In this document: positions 36,536 to 44,322 of the stretch, piece by piece
Layout: each line of letters begins with the position of its first letter
Numbering within the stretch: position 1 is the first letter of the stretch
Source: WVZL01 sp041862375
Lineage (GTDB): Bacteria; Acidobacteriota; Aminicenantia; Aminicenantales; Aminicenantaceae
Reading direction: 5' to 3'
Assembly (NCBI GenBank): GCA_041862375.1
Contig: JBGVTE010000109.1
Span: forward strand, 1-64,000
Length of the DNA: 64,000 bases
Notes under the pieces: generated by a model
What the model was told of the DNA's origin: nothing
The model's input: the letters and a program-made list of their open reading frames with translations, nothing else
Database searches by the model: none
Program-made: the position numbers and the translations under genes

Positions 36536-37176
36536 ATGCTTCCGAAAATACCAAAACAGCTCCTTAAACTCTATGAGCCTGCTTCCGTATGGGAGTCTTT
36601 TATTTACGGGCCAGGTGGCGCCTCTGCCCCTATGAACTGATTGAGTCCCTTCTCCCTCGGACAGGTAAGATCCTCAACTTCGGATGCGGCTATGGGATTC
36701 TCACTAACCTCATCTCTTCCAAGGTACCTTCCTGATCTGTTCTCGGTGTCGATTTGAGTCCAAAAAGAATCAAGAGGGCAAAGCGCTCAATAAAAAACCG
36801 CAACAATATTAATTTCATTTGTTGTGATATTAGCAGATTGGAAATAGACAGCTTTGATGCTGTTGTCCTGACAGATGTAGCCCATCACATTGATGACGAC
36901 ACCATAAAAGTAATACTCGAGAAAATCAATTCTTGCTTACAGAGCAAAGGAATGCTTGTTATTTTGGATGTGGATAAAAAACCTTTTTGGAAATTCTGTA
37001 TGAATTACTCAATTGACAGTCTGCTCAATCCCAGGGACTGCTTATATTATCGCTCACTCGAAGAAATACAATTTTTGCTTGAAAAATATCCTCTCATTCT
37101 AGAAAGAATTATCCCTGCCCATAAAGGCTTGCCCTTATCAGATATCATCTACTTATACAGAAAAAAGTCTCCCTAA
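36536..37176 (+). pseudogene. Decayed class I SAM methyltransferase
   Basis: ATG 36536 opens a frame that stops at a TGA near 36638. One base out of phase, the sequence continues as LCPYELIESLLPRTGKI, then LNFGCGYGILTNLI (SAM motif I), and meets a TGA just before SVLGVDLSPKRIKRAKRS. The third part runs to 37176 with FDAVVLTDVAHHIDD and GMLVILDVDKKPFW. One frameshift plus one stop (CGA to TGA would restore it) separate pieces that belong to one methyltransferase of about 210 aa. It follows the LmbE gene by 85 bp and was probably part of its operon. Confidence 0.8.
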
Positions 37177-37277
37177 CAAATGAAGATGCATATCTCTAAG
37201 AAGATAATTTTAATACAAGATTTCTGAGTTTACTTAAAATTAATACGAACTGCTGTACTAAGCTGAGCAAGACTGGG

Positions 37278-38567
37278 TTAAGCAGACTGAGGCCTTTCAT
37301 CGGGTTGTGTTAGATTATCTTCGTATACACTCGACTTAACCATCTCTTTGAAAAACGTGTACGTTTCCTCCGCTGTTTTATTCCAGGAGAATCTACTAAT
37401 TATATTCTTGCGTACTTTCTTTCTATCCCATAAAGTATTTCTCTGAGAAAAGAAATGGTTTAAAGAAAAAAACAATGAATCGGGATCACCGGGATTAAAG
37501 TAAAATCCATTCTTCCCTTCTTCAATGATAGTAATCATCTCATTAATTCTCGAACCCACAACTGGAGTCCCACAAGCTAACGCTTCAATAACTACCAAGC
37601 CAAAGGACTCATAGAGAGACGGCATGACTAAAACATCAGCAGCAGAATAGTAATTCTTCAGTTGATTTTGCTTCTTGGATCCAATGAAAAGAACCTTATC
37701 TTGCATTCTGCTCACTTCAATTAAATCCTTAATCACGGTGATTTCTCTATTCTTCAGATGCTCAGAGGATACACTTCCTCCACCGACAATCACTAATTTT
37801 AATTTATTGTACAAAAAAGGGACTTTTCTCTTCATTATATAAAGGGTTTCAATTAGAGTAGACAGGCTTTTTACGGGTTCAATACGACCAACATACAAGA
37901 TTATTTTATCCTCTTCTCTAAATCCTAATTCATTTCGCGCTTCCTTACTGTCTTGTGGATAAAAGCGCTGTTCATTCACACCGGGATAAATAATCCTTAT
38001 CTTTAAAGGAGATATTTTATATTCTCTGCATAAGCTTTTCTTCTCATGCTCTGAAGATGAAATAACTGCATCTGAGATATGAGTAAGATGACGTTCTACT
38101 CTAAGCCTGTTTACTTGCTCTTCATATCTATCCTTTTCTGCTCTTTTCTTTAGAAAAGCCAGAGTATGAAAGGTATGAATGAGAGGAAGATGGTACTTTT
38201 GCCTTATCCATTCTCCTATAAGGCCAGAAAGCCAGTAATGACTATAAACAAGGTCATATGTAATCTGATTTCCTATAATAAATTCCTCAAAATTTCTTAA
38301 AAATTCAGGCAAAAAACCATAGAGGTTTTTACGACTAACAGGACTTTCTGGACCACCTTTTAAATGAATGACCCTTACTCTAGGAGATATCTTCCTAATC
38401 CCCCTTATTCTAGAATTTTGGGTTCGAGTAAATATGTCCATGGTGACTTCGGGAAAACGCGTAATAGCAGAGCTCAACTCTCTTAAATACACATTCATTC
38501 CTCCTGTTCCATCTCCTCCTAGGAGAGAAAATGGACAGCAGTGAAAGCTTATTGTGCAAATATTCAT
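37278..38567 (-). CDS. GT4 glycosyltransferase, MshA/sucrose-phosphate-synthase type
   Basis: A 429-aa retaining GT-B glycosyltransferase. The N-terminus SFHCCPFSLLGG...GGMNVYLRELS resembles MshA (GlcNAc transferase of mycothiol synthesis) and sucrose-phosphate synthases. VIYPGVN, ILYVGRIEPVKS and the donor-binding LYESFGLVVIEALACGTPVVGS with the ExxxxxxxE pair complete the GT4 features. It begins three bases after the acyltransferase stop, so the two are a tight operon. With the divergent LmbE deacetylase this could be a two-step glycoside assembly, but polysaccharide synthesis is an equally good reading. Confidence 0.88.
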   Translation of the reverse strand: MNICTISFHCCPFSLLGGDGTGGMNVYLRELSSAITRFPEVTMDIFTRTQNSRIRGIRKISPRVRVIHLKGGPESPVSRKNLYGFLPEFLRNFEEFIIGNQITYDLVYSHYWLSGLIGEWIRQKYHLPLIHTFHTLAFLKKRAEKDRYEEQVNRLRVERHLTHISDAVISSSEHEKKSLCREYKISPLKIRIIYPGVNEQRFYPQDSKEARNELGFREEDKIILYVGRIEPVKSLSTLIETLYIMKRKVPFLYNKLKLVIVGGGSVSSEHLKNREITVIKDLIEVSRMQDKVLFIGSKKQNQLKNYYSAADVLVMPSLYESFGLVVIEALACGTPVVGSRINEMITIIEEGKNGFYFNPGDPDSLFFSLNHFFSQRNTLWDRKKVRKNIISRFSWNKTAEETYTFFKEMVKSSVYEDNLTQPDERPQSA

Positions 38568-38570
38568 ATT

Positions 38571-39575
38571 TCAGTTCACTTTAAAACTCAGAAATATCTT
38601 GAATATACTATTTTCATCAGCACCAAAGTTATATTTGTATCTTTCGTCTCCCCTTAAAAAATTTACTTCCTTTTTTTGTTCTTTAATTGCCTGTCTCAAG
38701 GAGTGATCAAAGAGGAATAAACCTGGACTGTACCAGGCAAAATTACTATTATAGGCAGAATTATAAAAATAAACACGATTAAAATAAGTAAAATTTAAGA
38801 GTGCTGCAATAATTTCACCCTGACAGAATAAAAAATTTAATTCAACCCAGCCTCTGAGGGAAAAACTGTCAATTATTTCGCTGAAAAAATCGGTCATTCC
38901 TTTCCTCTGCCAAAATTTTGCTTTAGAAGGAGAGCTCTTTTTGTGGAAGAGTATAAAATCTTCAGCATGTACCTGTAATTTCCTTCTTTCCGTTATTCTT
39001 AAAGTTTTTATTTCTCTCAGAGAATATGTTCTTCTCAGCTTGCGCCGGAGCTCGTGGCGATCTTTTTTGTCTAACCCGGATAAATATTCCTCATAAGAAG
39101 AAGGAAGAGTAATGTAAGGGATTACACCGTTTTCTAGGCAGGTAAACGTAAGCTCATAGCCTGAGGCTAACTCAGGCAACATAGCTAATGTCGGAGATGA
39201 ATGCCTTATATTTATTAATTCTATTTTTTCTATTTCAGAAAAATTAAGTTTTACATATTCTAGAAATTTCTTAAAAAATTCATTTCTAATTTCTTTAGCT
39301 GTAATAAAATCACAATAATCTGTAACTTCTTGACTGGCAATAAACTTCAGTATCCTGCCATTTAACATTAAAGGGGCAATTCCTATTACTCTTCCCCTTT
39401 CGTCTCTAAAGATAAGGATTTTCATGGAATTATCTTCAGAAAAACATTTCCACCATGAAGAGAACCACTCATTGGTCAAAAAAATGCAGTTCTGCCCTGA
39501 AGAGTATAATAATTCATTCCACGCCTCTCTGACTTCTTCTAAACCTTCAAGTGTTGTAATTCTTTCTACTTCCAT
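38571..39575 (-). CDS. CelD/BcsL-like GNAT-fold acyltransferase
   Basis: A 334-aa protein with the double-GNAT layout of the BioF2-like/CelD (PF13480) acyltransferases: FLTNEWFSSWWKCFSED, an acceptor half with DRHELRRKLRRTYSL, and a C-terminal core with FFSEIIDSFSLRGWVELNFLFCQGEIIAAL and LRGDERYKYNFGA, which is characteristic. Members are found in exopolysaccharide and cell-surface glycan clusters. It is upstream of and translationally close to the GT4 gene, so joint modification of a glycan or glycolipid is inferred. No signal peptide. Confidence 0.82.
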   Translation of the reverse strand: MEVERITTLEGLEEVREAWNELLYSSGQNCIFLTNEWFSSWWKCFSEDNSMKILIFRDERGRVIGIAPLMLNGRILKFIASQEVTDYCDFITAKEIRNEFFKKFLEYVKLNFSEIEKIELINIRHSSPTLAMLPELASGYELTFTCLENGVIPYITLPSSYEEYLSGLDKKDRHELRRKLRRTYSLREIKTLRITERRKLQVHAEDFILFHKKSSPSKAKFWQRKGMTDFFSEIIDSFSLRGWVELNFLFCQGEIIAALLNFTYFNRVYFYNSAYNSNFAWYSPGLFLFDHSLRQAIKEQKKEVNFLRGDERYKYNFGADENSIFKIFLSFKVN

Positions 39576-39724
39576 AGGTTAAATAGGATATCATAATTTC
39601 TTAAAAATTTTGACCTTTTCTAAAAAAACAACAAAAAATTGATTACTACAAAAGTATCTACTTCATAAATTTTGCAGTTCTGATTTGCGAGACAGGCTGA
39701 GTTTATCAAGAATGAGGTAGAATT

Positions 39725-39844
39725 ATGATGAAAATATTGATTATAAATCCTAACAGTGATCCAAAAATGACTGAAGAAGTTCAAAATCATGCAGATAATT
39801 ATTCAATTTGTTCTTACCAAATGATTCAAATACATATAAAATAA
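39725..39844 (+). pseudogene. N-terminal remnant of an Asp/Glu/hydantoin racemase
   Basis: A 39-codon frame starts MMKILIINPNSDPKMTEEVQ, the typical beginning of Asp/Glu/hydantoin racemases (PF01177), with a GAGGTAG ribosome-binding site. After about 25 codons the homology is lost and the frame ends at 39844. The catalytic Cys-containing parts are absent. It is a truncated gene start lying directly before the ProX-type deacylase gene. Confidence 0.6.
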
Positions 39845-39858
39845 CAGAGGAGAAAAGA

Positions 39859-40356
39859 ATGAAGATAACAGAAAGCGAACAGATAATATACGATGTTTTA
39901 AAGAAACTCAGTATTTCCTACGTTCGTTACGAACATCCACCTGTTTTTACAGTAGAACAAGCTGAACAGCATTGGGGAAACATTCCTGGCTCCCATTGCA
40001 AAAATCTCTTTCTACGCAACAAAAAAGGTAACCACCACTATTTAATCATCTTTGAACACTCTAAGAAAGCAGACCTCAAAGCACTGGCAAATAAGCTTGG
40101 AGAAGATAAGCTCAGCTTTGCCTCTCCCGAACGATTAGAGAAATACTTAGGATTATCAACTGGTGCAGTTTCTCCTTTTGGCTTGATCAATGATAGTAAA
40201 AAAGAGGTTGAGGTTATAATCGATCAGAGCTTAAAAAGTGCTGGACGTATCAATTTTCACCCCAATGTCAACACTGCAACAATAGGAGTTGATTTTAAGG
40301 ATTTTGGACTATTCTTAACATCGTGTGGAAACAGAGTGCGCTATCTTCAATTTTAA
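39859..40356 (+). CDS. ProX/YbaK-family aminoacyl-tRNA deacylase
   Basis: A 165-aa single-domain trans-editing protein of the YbaK/ProX type, which hydrolyses mischarged tRNA such as Ala-tRNA-Pro. Landmarks are ISYVRYEHPPVFTVEQAEQ, GSHCKNLFLRNKKG with the conserved Lys, GEDKLSFASPERLEKYLG, LSTGAVSPFGLINDS and the final NVNTATIGVDFKDF. The start is ATG 39859, which follows GAGGAGAAAAG; the longer frame would overlap the racemase remnant. Domain length and composition match the proline-specific ProX/PrdX branch, although specificity is not proven. Confidence 0.9.
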   Translation: MKITESEQIIYDVLKKLSISYVRYEHPPVFTVEQAEQHWGNIPGSHCKNLFLRNKKGNHHYLIIFEHSKKADLKALANKLGEDKLSFASPERLEKYLGLSTGAVSPFGLINDSKKEVEVIIDQSLKSAGRINFHPNVNTATIGVDFKDFGLFLTSCGNRVRYLQF

Positions 40357-40393
40357 AAATTCATTCTTTTTAGGTTCGATGTTTCATTAGAGT

Positions 40394-40472
40394 AAGCATC
40401 TTTTTTTCCGTGATAAGGAAAGACAAGTGTGGGTATACGGTGAAGAAGGTCGTAACGGAAAAAAAGATGCTT
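40394..40472. mobile_element. 79-bp MITE-like element, copy B
   Basis: An inverted copy of the 20689-20767 element with the same 18-bp terminal inverted repeats, identical length, and 76 of 79 positions matching. It lies between the ProX-type gene and the ParA promoter, in non-coding sequence. Confidence 0.75.
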
Positions 40473-40509
40473 CATTCATTATATTTTCAGGTGAAATTAT
40501 TTTAAAATT

Positions 40510-40538
40510 TTGACATCATATTTTTCCTGTGCTATAAG
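40510..40538 (+). promoter_or_regulatory. parA promoter, consensus -35 with extended -10
   Basis: TTGACA (40510-40515) and TATAAG (40533-40538) have exactly 17 bp between them, with TGTGC just before the -10. The sequence is nearly the same as the promoter at 41905-41933 (shared TTGACATCA and TGTGCTATAAGT). It lies about 160 bp before the parA start, so a long leader follows in which no riboswitch fold is evident. Confidence 0.75.
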
Positions 40539-40699
40539 TTTTTCTGCAAGGAATTGGAGAGAAAAGATATAGAAGCGGGGTAAGGTTAGGTTTGCAATTA
40601 AAGCAAATTTCTATACTAAATACGATTTAATCTAGAAGATCATGCCTCTGACAACAGCGGATAATGATACATAGTAAGAGTTACTAAAACAGAGGAAAA

Positions 40700-41461
40700 G
40701 TGATATTAAAAAAAATAGCAATCGCAACATCTAAGGGTGGTGTCGGCAAGACAGTTACAGCCATCAATCTTGGAGCCGGCCTTGCCCAAGAAGGAAAGAG
40801 GGTATTGATTGTGGACTGTGACCCACAGGGAAATGTCGGAGGTCACTTTAACATATCCTCAGAACACACCCTTTCGGATCTACTTTCTGCAGGCCATCGG
40901 GATGTGATTATCGAAATTCGGGAAAATTTAGACATCATCGCATCAGGACGAAAAGAACTATACAATGCTCAGAGGGAATTAACCAAAGACGACTTTGGAA
41001 TATTCAAATTTGAAGAACGAATATCTTTCATACAAGAATATGATTATGATTTTGTTTTTTGCGACTTCTCACCTTCAGATACCCTAATCAACAGAGCTGC
41101 ACTTATCTTCTGCAATCAACTTTTAATTCCAATAAATCCAGGCATAGATGCTATCATGGGAGCCGAGAGATATATTGAACTGGCCCAAGAAATCTCATCC
41201 AAGGGGAAGAAAACGATTGATATTTTTGGCATTTTGATAAACTTGTATGAACGAAATACAGTAATCTCGAAAGAGATTGATATTGTGGCGAGAGAAAGGT
41301 GGGGAGCAAAAGTATTCAAGACAAAAATAAGGAAGAACGTTTCCATAGGAGAAGCAAGGATTAATAATCAAACAATCTTCGAGTATTCTCCTCGCTCTAA
41401 CGGAGCTAAAGATTTTAAAGCACTAACAGCGGAGGTTCTCAATGTCAGCAAAGAAGCTTGA
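40700..41461 (+). CDS. parA: ParA/Soj-family ATPase
   Basis: A 253-aa ParA/Soj-type P-loop ATPase: deviant Walker A SKGGVGKTVTAINLGAGLA, VDCDPQGNVG and the switch region FVFCDFSPSD. There is no N-terminal DNA-binding helix domain, so it is of chromosomal Soj or MipZ-like size. A GTG start follows AGAGGAAAA. No parB or parS is visible. Instead the next gene overlaps it by 20 bp, and a bactofilin gene follows. Cargo positioning on the nucleoid is the family role; positioning of the bactofilin scaffold is inferred. Confidence 0.9.
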   Translation: MILKKIAIATSKGGVGKTVTAINLGAGLAQEGKRVLIVDCDPQGNVGGHFNISSEHTLSDLLSAGHRDVIIEIRENLDIIASGRKELYNAQRELTKDDFGIFKFEERISFIQEYDYDFVFCDFSPSDTLINRAALIFCNQLLIPINPGIDAIMGAERYIELAQEISSKGKKTIDIFGILINLYERNTVISKEIDIVARERWGAKVFKTKIRKNVSIGEARINNQTIFEYSPRSNGAKDFKALTAEVLNVSKEA

Positions 41462-41852
41462 CTTAGGGAAAGCAGTAGAGAGAGAGCTCTACGAGCCTAA
41501 ATTAATGGGCAAACAGGCCAGAAAACCAGAAAAAGTGGATAAAAATCAAAAAAGAGACGTGAATTCTCAATCTTTTGAAATACGGTTGAAGACGAAGGCA
41601 GACGAGGAAAGGACTAAGTTAGCTGTTGAAAACCTTGAGATAGGCATGACACCTGATGAAGTTATTAAAGCAGTGGGAAAACCAAATTCTACATTAGAGT
41701 GGTACACTGGAAATTTGAAGTACAATTATGGAGATGTTTGGGTAGTTATCGAAGATGGAGCTGTTACATGTCTAGTGAAGGCAGAACACTTTGAAAAATA
41801 TTGGAGCAGAAGCGATTATGAAACTCGTAATCCACAAGCCATAGTCAAATAA
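41442..41852 (+). CDS. Small ParA-coupled protein with BamE/SmpA-like C-terminus
   Basis: A 136-aa protein translated from within the 3' end of parA (20-bp overlap), so co-translated with it. The first 60 residues are highly charged and probably disordered (KLDLGKAVERELYEPK, KARKPEKVDKNQKRD-like). The C-terminal half, LEIGMTPDEVIKAVGKP then YNYGDVWVVIEDGAV, matches the compact SmpA/OmlA/BamE-like fold found in many small proteins. No signal peptide, so it is cytoplasmic. A linker between ParA and another structure is a hypothesis; I cannot name a family with confidence. Confidence 0.7.
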   Translation: MSAKKLDLGKAVERELYEPKLMGKQARKPEKVDKNQKRDVNSQSFEIRLKTKADEERTKLAVENLEIGMTPDEVIKAVGKPNSTLEWYTGNLKYNYGDVWVVIEDGAVTCLVKAEHFEKYWSRSDYETRNPQAIVK

Positions 41853-41904
41853 TCCAATGTTTAATAAAGATTATAAAGGTATGAAGAAAACGCTGCATAC
41901 TCAT

Positions 41905-41933
41905 TTGACATCAAATATCTCTTGTGCTATAAG
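41905..41933 (+). promoter_or_regulatory. Bactofilin gene promoter, twin of the parA promoter
   Basis: TTGACA (41905-41910) and TATAAG (41928-41933) have 17-bp spacing and TGTGC before the -10. The whole 30 bp nearly repeats the parA promoter, implying shared regulation. The ATG is at 42073. Confidence 0.75.
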
Positions 41934-42072
41934 TCCTTTTGCCTTTCAATATAAAAATATAAGTGCACCTTTATTCAGATAAGAACGGAAGAAAATCGAG
42001 GAATATTATAAATTAAAAAAATAATTATTACCCAGGAATATTAGAAGAAACTTCACTGAGGAGGGATGTGAG

Positions 42073-42495
42073 ATGAAACTTAGTCCATCAGCATTAGGAA
42101 AGACCGAAAAAGCGGAGACAACATCCATCATGGAAGGAATCAGTATTATAGGTGATATAAAGGGCAGTCACAATTTAACTCTGAACGGCGACCTCGAAGG
42201 AAAGATAGACCTTTCTGCACTTTTGACAGTGGGAAAGACTGGAAGATTCAAAGGGGAGGTAAAAGCAGAGTACGTTATTATCGAAGGCGATATGGAAGGA
42301 AAAGTAGTTGCCAATGAAAAGGTAGAGTTACGCGGCGGCGCCAAATATAGAGGAGAAATACTTGCACCTTCAGTAATGATTTCAGATACAGCCTTCTTTG
42401 ACGGCAATGTAAAGATGATGAGAGAAGGAGTGGAGTCGCAGGTATTGGATATAACTGAAAAAACTCCACCTGCCGAAGAGAAAAGCGCCGAATAA
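42073..42495 (+). CDS. Bactofilin, polymer-forming cytoskeletal protein
   Basis: A 140-aa bactofilin. The central right-handed beta-helix (residues about 20-120) shows the repeating SIIGDIKGSHNLTLNGDLEGKI, GRFKGEVKAEYVIIEGDMEGKV and KYRGEILAPSVMI pattern, flanked by short disordered tails (MKLSPSALGKTEKAE and EKTPPAEEKSAE). Bactofilins polymerise without nucleotide and scaffold cell-shape or polar structures. AGGAGGGATGTGAG precedes the ATG. The adjacent ParA recalls the Myxococcus BacNOP-ParABS association. An intrinsic terminator follows at once. Confidence 0.95.
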   Translation: MKLSPSALGKTEKAETTSIMEGISIIGDIKGSHNLTLNGDLEGKIDLSALLTVGKTGRFKGEVKAEYVIIEGDMEGKVVANEKVELRGGAKYRGEILAPSVMISDTAFFDGNVKMMREGVESQVLDITEKTPPAEEKSAE

Positions 42496-42528
42496 GTCTA
42501 ACTAATACAAGTCAATTAAGCCAATAAA

Positions 42529-42560
42529 GCCCAGAGGATTTTTTCTCTGGGCATTTTTTT
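42529..42560 (+). terminator. Intrinsic terminator after the bactofilin gene
   Basis: GCCCAGAG and CTCTGGGC form an 8-bp perfect stem with an 8-nt loop, followed by A and seven T. It lies 34 bp past the bactofilin stop codon. Confidence 0.9.
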
Positions 42561-42831
42561 CACAGCAAATTCTCAGCTTCCTTAACCGCATTAAAAAATA
42601 TCTCAATACACTTCCTCGCTTTACTTTGGGAGCTTGAACTGTCTTTTAAAATTCAAGCCTATTACTTAGCTGATGAGCTTAAAGCACGGCCACGACATAA
42701 GGTAAATTGTATTCTATTCTCACAATTGTCCTCTCTAAAGGACAGAGAAATACCGCAGATCAGGTAAGTATAAATGGCACAATACTTGCACTAATTTTTC
42801 CTAATCTTCATGAGAAGAAAAGGAGGAAGTA
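42561..42831. other. Intergenic interval
   Basis: No gene or promoter stands out in this 270-bp interval. A minus-strand stretch near 42575-42640 reads like a helical C-terminus but is interrupted by stops, and I do not call it. Confidence 0.35.
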
Positions 42832-43263
42832 ATGAAAAAGATACTTGTGCTGAGCATGGCAACAACATTAATTATCTTATTGAGCGCGAATTTCGTTCTC
42901 GCTTCACCTGATAAGAGTTCTACCCCTACAAGTTTACTGACTTTAGCTTTTTCTTTTAAACCTGTTAGTTTAGGCTACAAGCATCAACTCTTTGACAATG
43001 TGTACGCAGCAGGTAACCTGGAATATCACAGCACAAACACTGACCTCGAATTCAGAGCTGGAACTGAATATTTAATACCCCGAAAAATACTGATCTTTAG
43101 GCTCTACGGCGGAGGAGGAGTACAGTTCTCCAGGAATGAAGGATACCAGTACCCTTATATTGTGCTAGGAACTAACTTTTTTGGACTATTCTACGAAGTT
43201 ATTCACCCCATGAAAGGAAATATGGAGCCCAGATACAGGTTTGGAGTCAATCTCAAATTTTAA
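42832..43263 (+). CDS. Small exported beta-rich outer-membrane-like protein
   Basis: A 143-aa protein with a signal peptide (MKKILVLSMATTLIILLSANFVLA) and alternating-pattern beta strands with a terminal Phe (FGVNLKF), the usual outer-membrane barrel ending. It is too short for a normal eight-stranded barrel unless most strands are minimal. Motifs such as VSLGYKHQLFDNVYAAGNLEYH suggest membrane-facing hairpins. No named family recognised. AAAGGAGGAAGT fixes the start. It follows the bactofilin terminator, so it has its own transcript. Confidence 0.65.
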   Translation: MKKILVLSMATTLIILLSANFVLASPDKSSTPTSLLTLAFSFKPVSLGYKHQLFDNVYAAGNLEYHSTNTDLEFRAGTEYLIPRKILIFRLYGGGGVQFSRNEGYQYPYIVLGTNFFGLFYEVIHPMKGNMEPRYRFGVNLKF

Positions 43264-43512
43264 ATCAAAATTCGCTTTCTGCCAGCTTCTGCTCTCAACA
43301 TTTACATCGCTTATAATTTTTATTTATTTCTTCACCTCCATTAAAAATTTCTACCGCGATTCTAATAAAGTCTTATTTATGAAAAATGCATCCTATAAGA
43401 AATAAAACAATCAATTGTTGCTAGAGTTTATTACACAGGAAAATTTGAAGTAAAATGCGAAAAAAGTTATATTTTCCCTCAAAGAGATGTACTATTCACA
43501 GAAGTTCAGACA

Positions 43513-44259
43513 ATGACTTACTTTCACTATGCTCTTCTTTTTGGAGTTGGAACCGCAGCAGGATTTATCAATGTTATGGCAGGTGGAGGGTCCTCCCTAA
43601 CACTTCCTGCTCTTATTTTTATGGGACTTGGTAGTCCTCTGGCAAACGGAACAAACCGCGTAGCTATTTTTATTCAAAATATTTCTGCTATTGCTTCATT
43701 CCGCAAGAGTAAATTATACCAATTCAAAACAAGCCTTACATATTCGGTCTTTACCCTTCCTGGAGCTATAGCCGGCGCACTGGTGGCAGTTAGAGTGAGC
43801 GATGTTCTATTCCAGCGGATCCTGGGAGCAGTTCTAATCTTTATTGTTTTTTCCATGTTCTTTTCTCGATCCTACAAGGCACAGCACAAAACCCAGGAAG
43901 AACGGATAAATTGGCTTATATATCCAGTATTATTGAGCATAGGCTTTTACGGAGGGTTTCTCCAAGTGGGCGTGGGATTCATGTTCATGGCCGCTCTGTA
44001 TCACTTGTCAAAACTTGATCTGGTCTTAGTGAATATGCACAAGGTTTTCATTATTCTTATTTACACTATACCAGCCTTGCTCATTTTTTTGATTACAGGA
44101 AATGTAAACTGGAAATTAGGGCTCATTCTTGCTGCGGGTAACGCTATTGGCGGTTGGTGGGGAGCCCACGTAACAGTCAGAGGCGGTGAAAAAATAGTCC
44201 GCATCATACTCGCCATAGCAATAACCATCATGGCCTTCAAGCTGTTCGATCTCTATTAA
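43513..44259 (+). CDS. TauE/SafE (TSUP) anion exporter
   Basis: A 248-aa membrane protein with 7-8 predicted helices and the paired family motifs: GFINVMAGGGSSLTLPAL with LANGTNRVAI in the first half, and GGFLQVGVGFMFMAALYHLS with MHKVFIILIYTIPALL in the second. TSUP proteins export sulfite, organosulfonates or related anions. The narrow substrate cannot be told. It is transcribed alone. Confidence 0.88.
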   Translation: MTYFHYALLFGVGTAAGFINVMAGGGSSLTLPALIFMGLGSPLANGTNRVAIFIQNISAIASFRKSKLYQFKTSLTYSVFTLPGAIAGALVAVRVSDVLFQRILGAVLIFIVFSMFFSRSYKAQHKTQEERINWLIYPVLLSIGFYGGFLQVGVGFMFMAALYHLSKLDLVLVNMHKVFIILIYTIPALLIFLITGNVNWKLGLILAAGNAIGGWWGAHVTVRGGEKIVRIILAIAITIMAFKLFDLY

Positions 44260-44322
44260 ATATTCTCTGGCTGGCATCATGGACATCACAAAGCTTCATT
44301 GTGGCTTATGTTTTAAATCCGA

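Noticed and set aside
36730..36745. In-frame TGA in the methyltransferase as a possible selenocysteine codon
   Set aside because: The position precedes the SVLGVDLSP strand, where no catalytic Cys/Sec is expected, no SECIS-like hairpin follows, and a frameshift lies just upstream, so decay explains it.
42575..42700. Minus-strand helical-looking stretch resembling a HEPN-domain end
   Set aside because: Stops interrupt it and the similarity is too short and low-complexity to trust.
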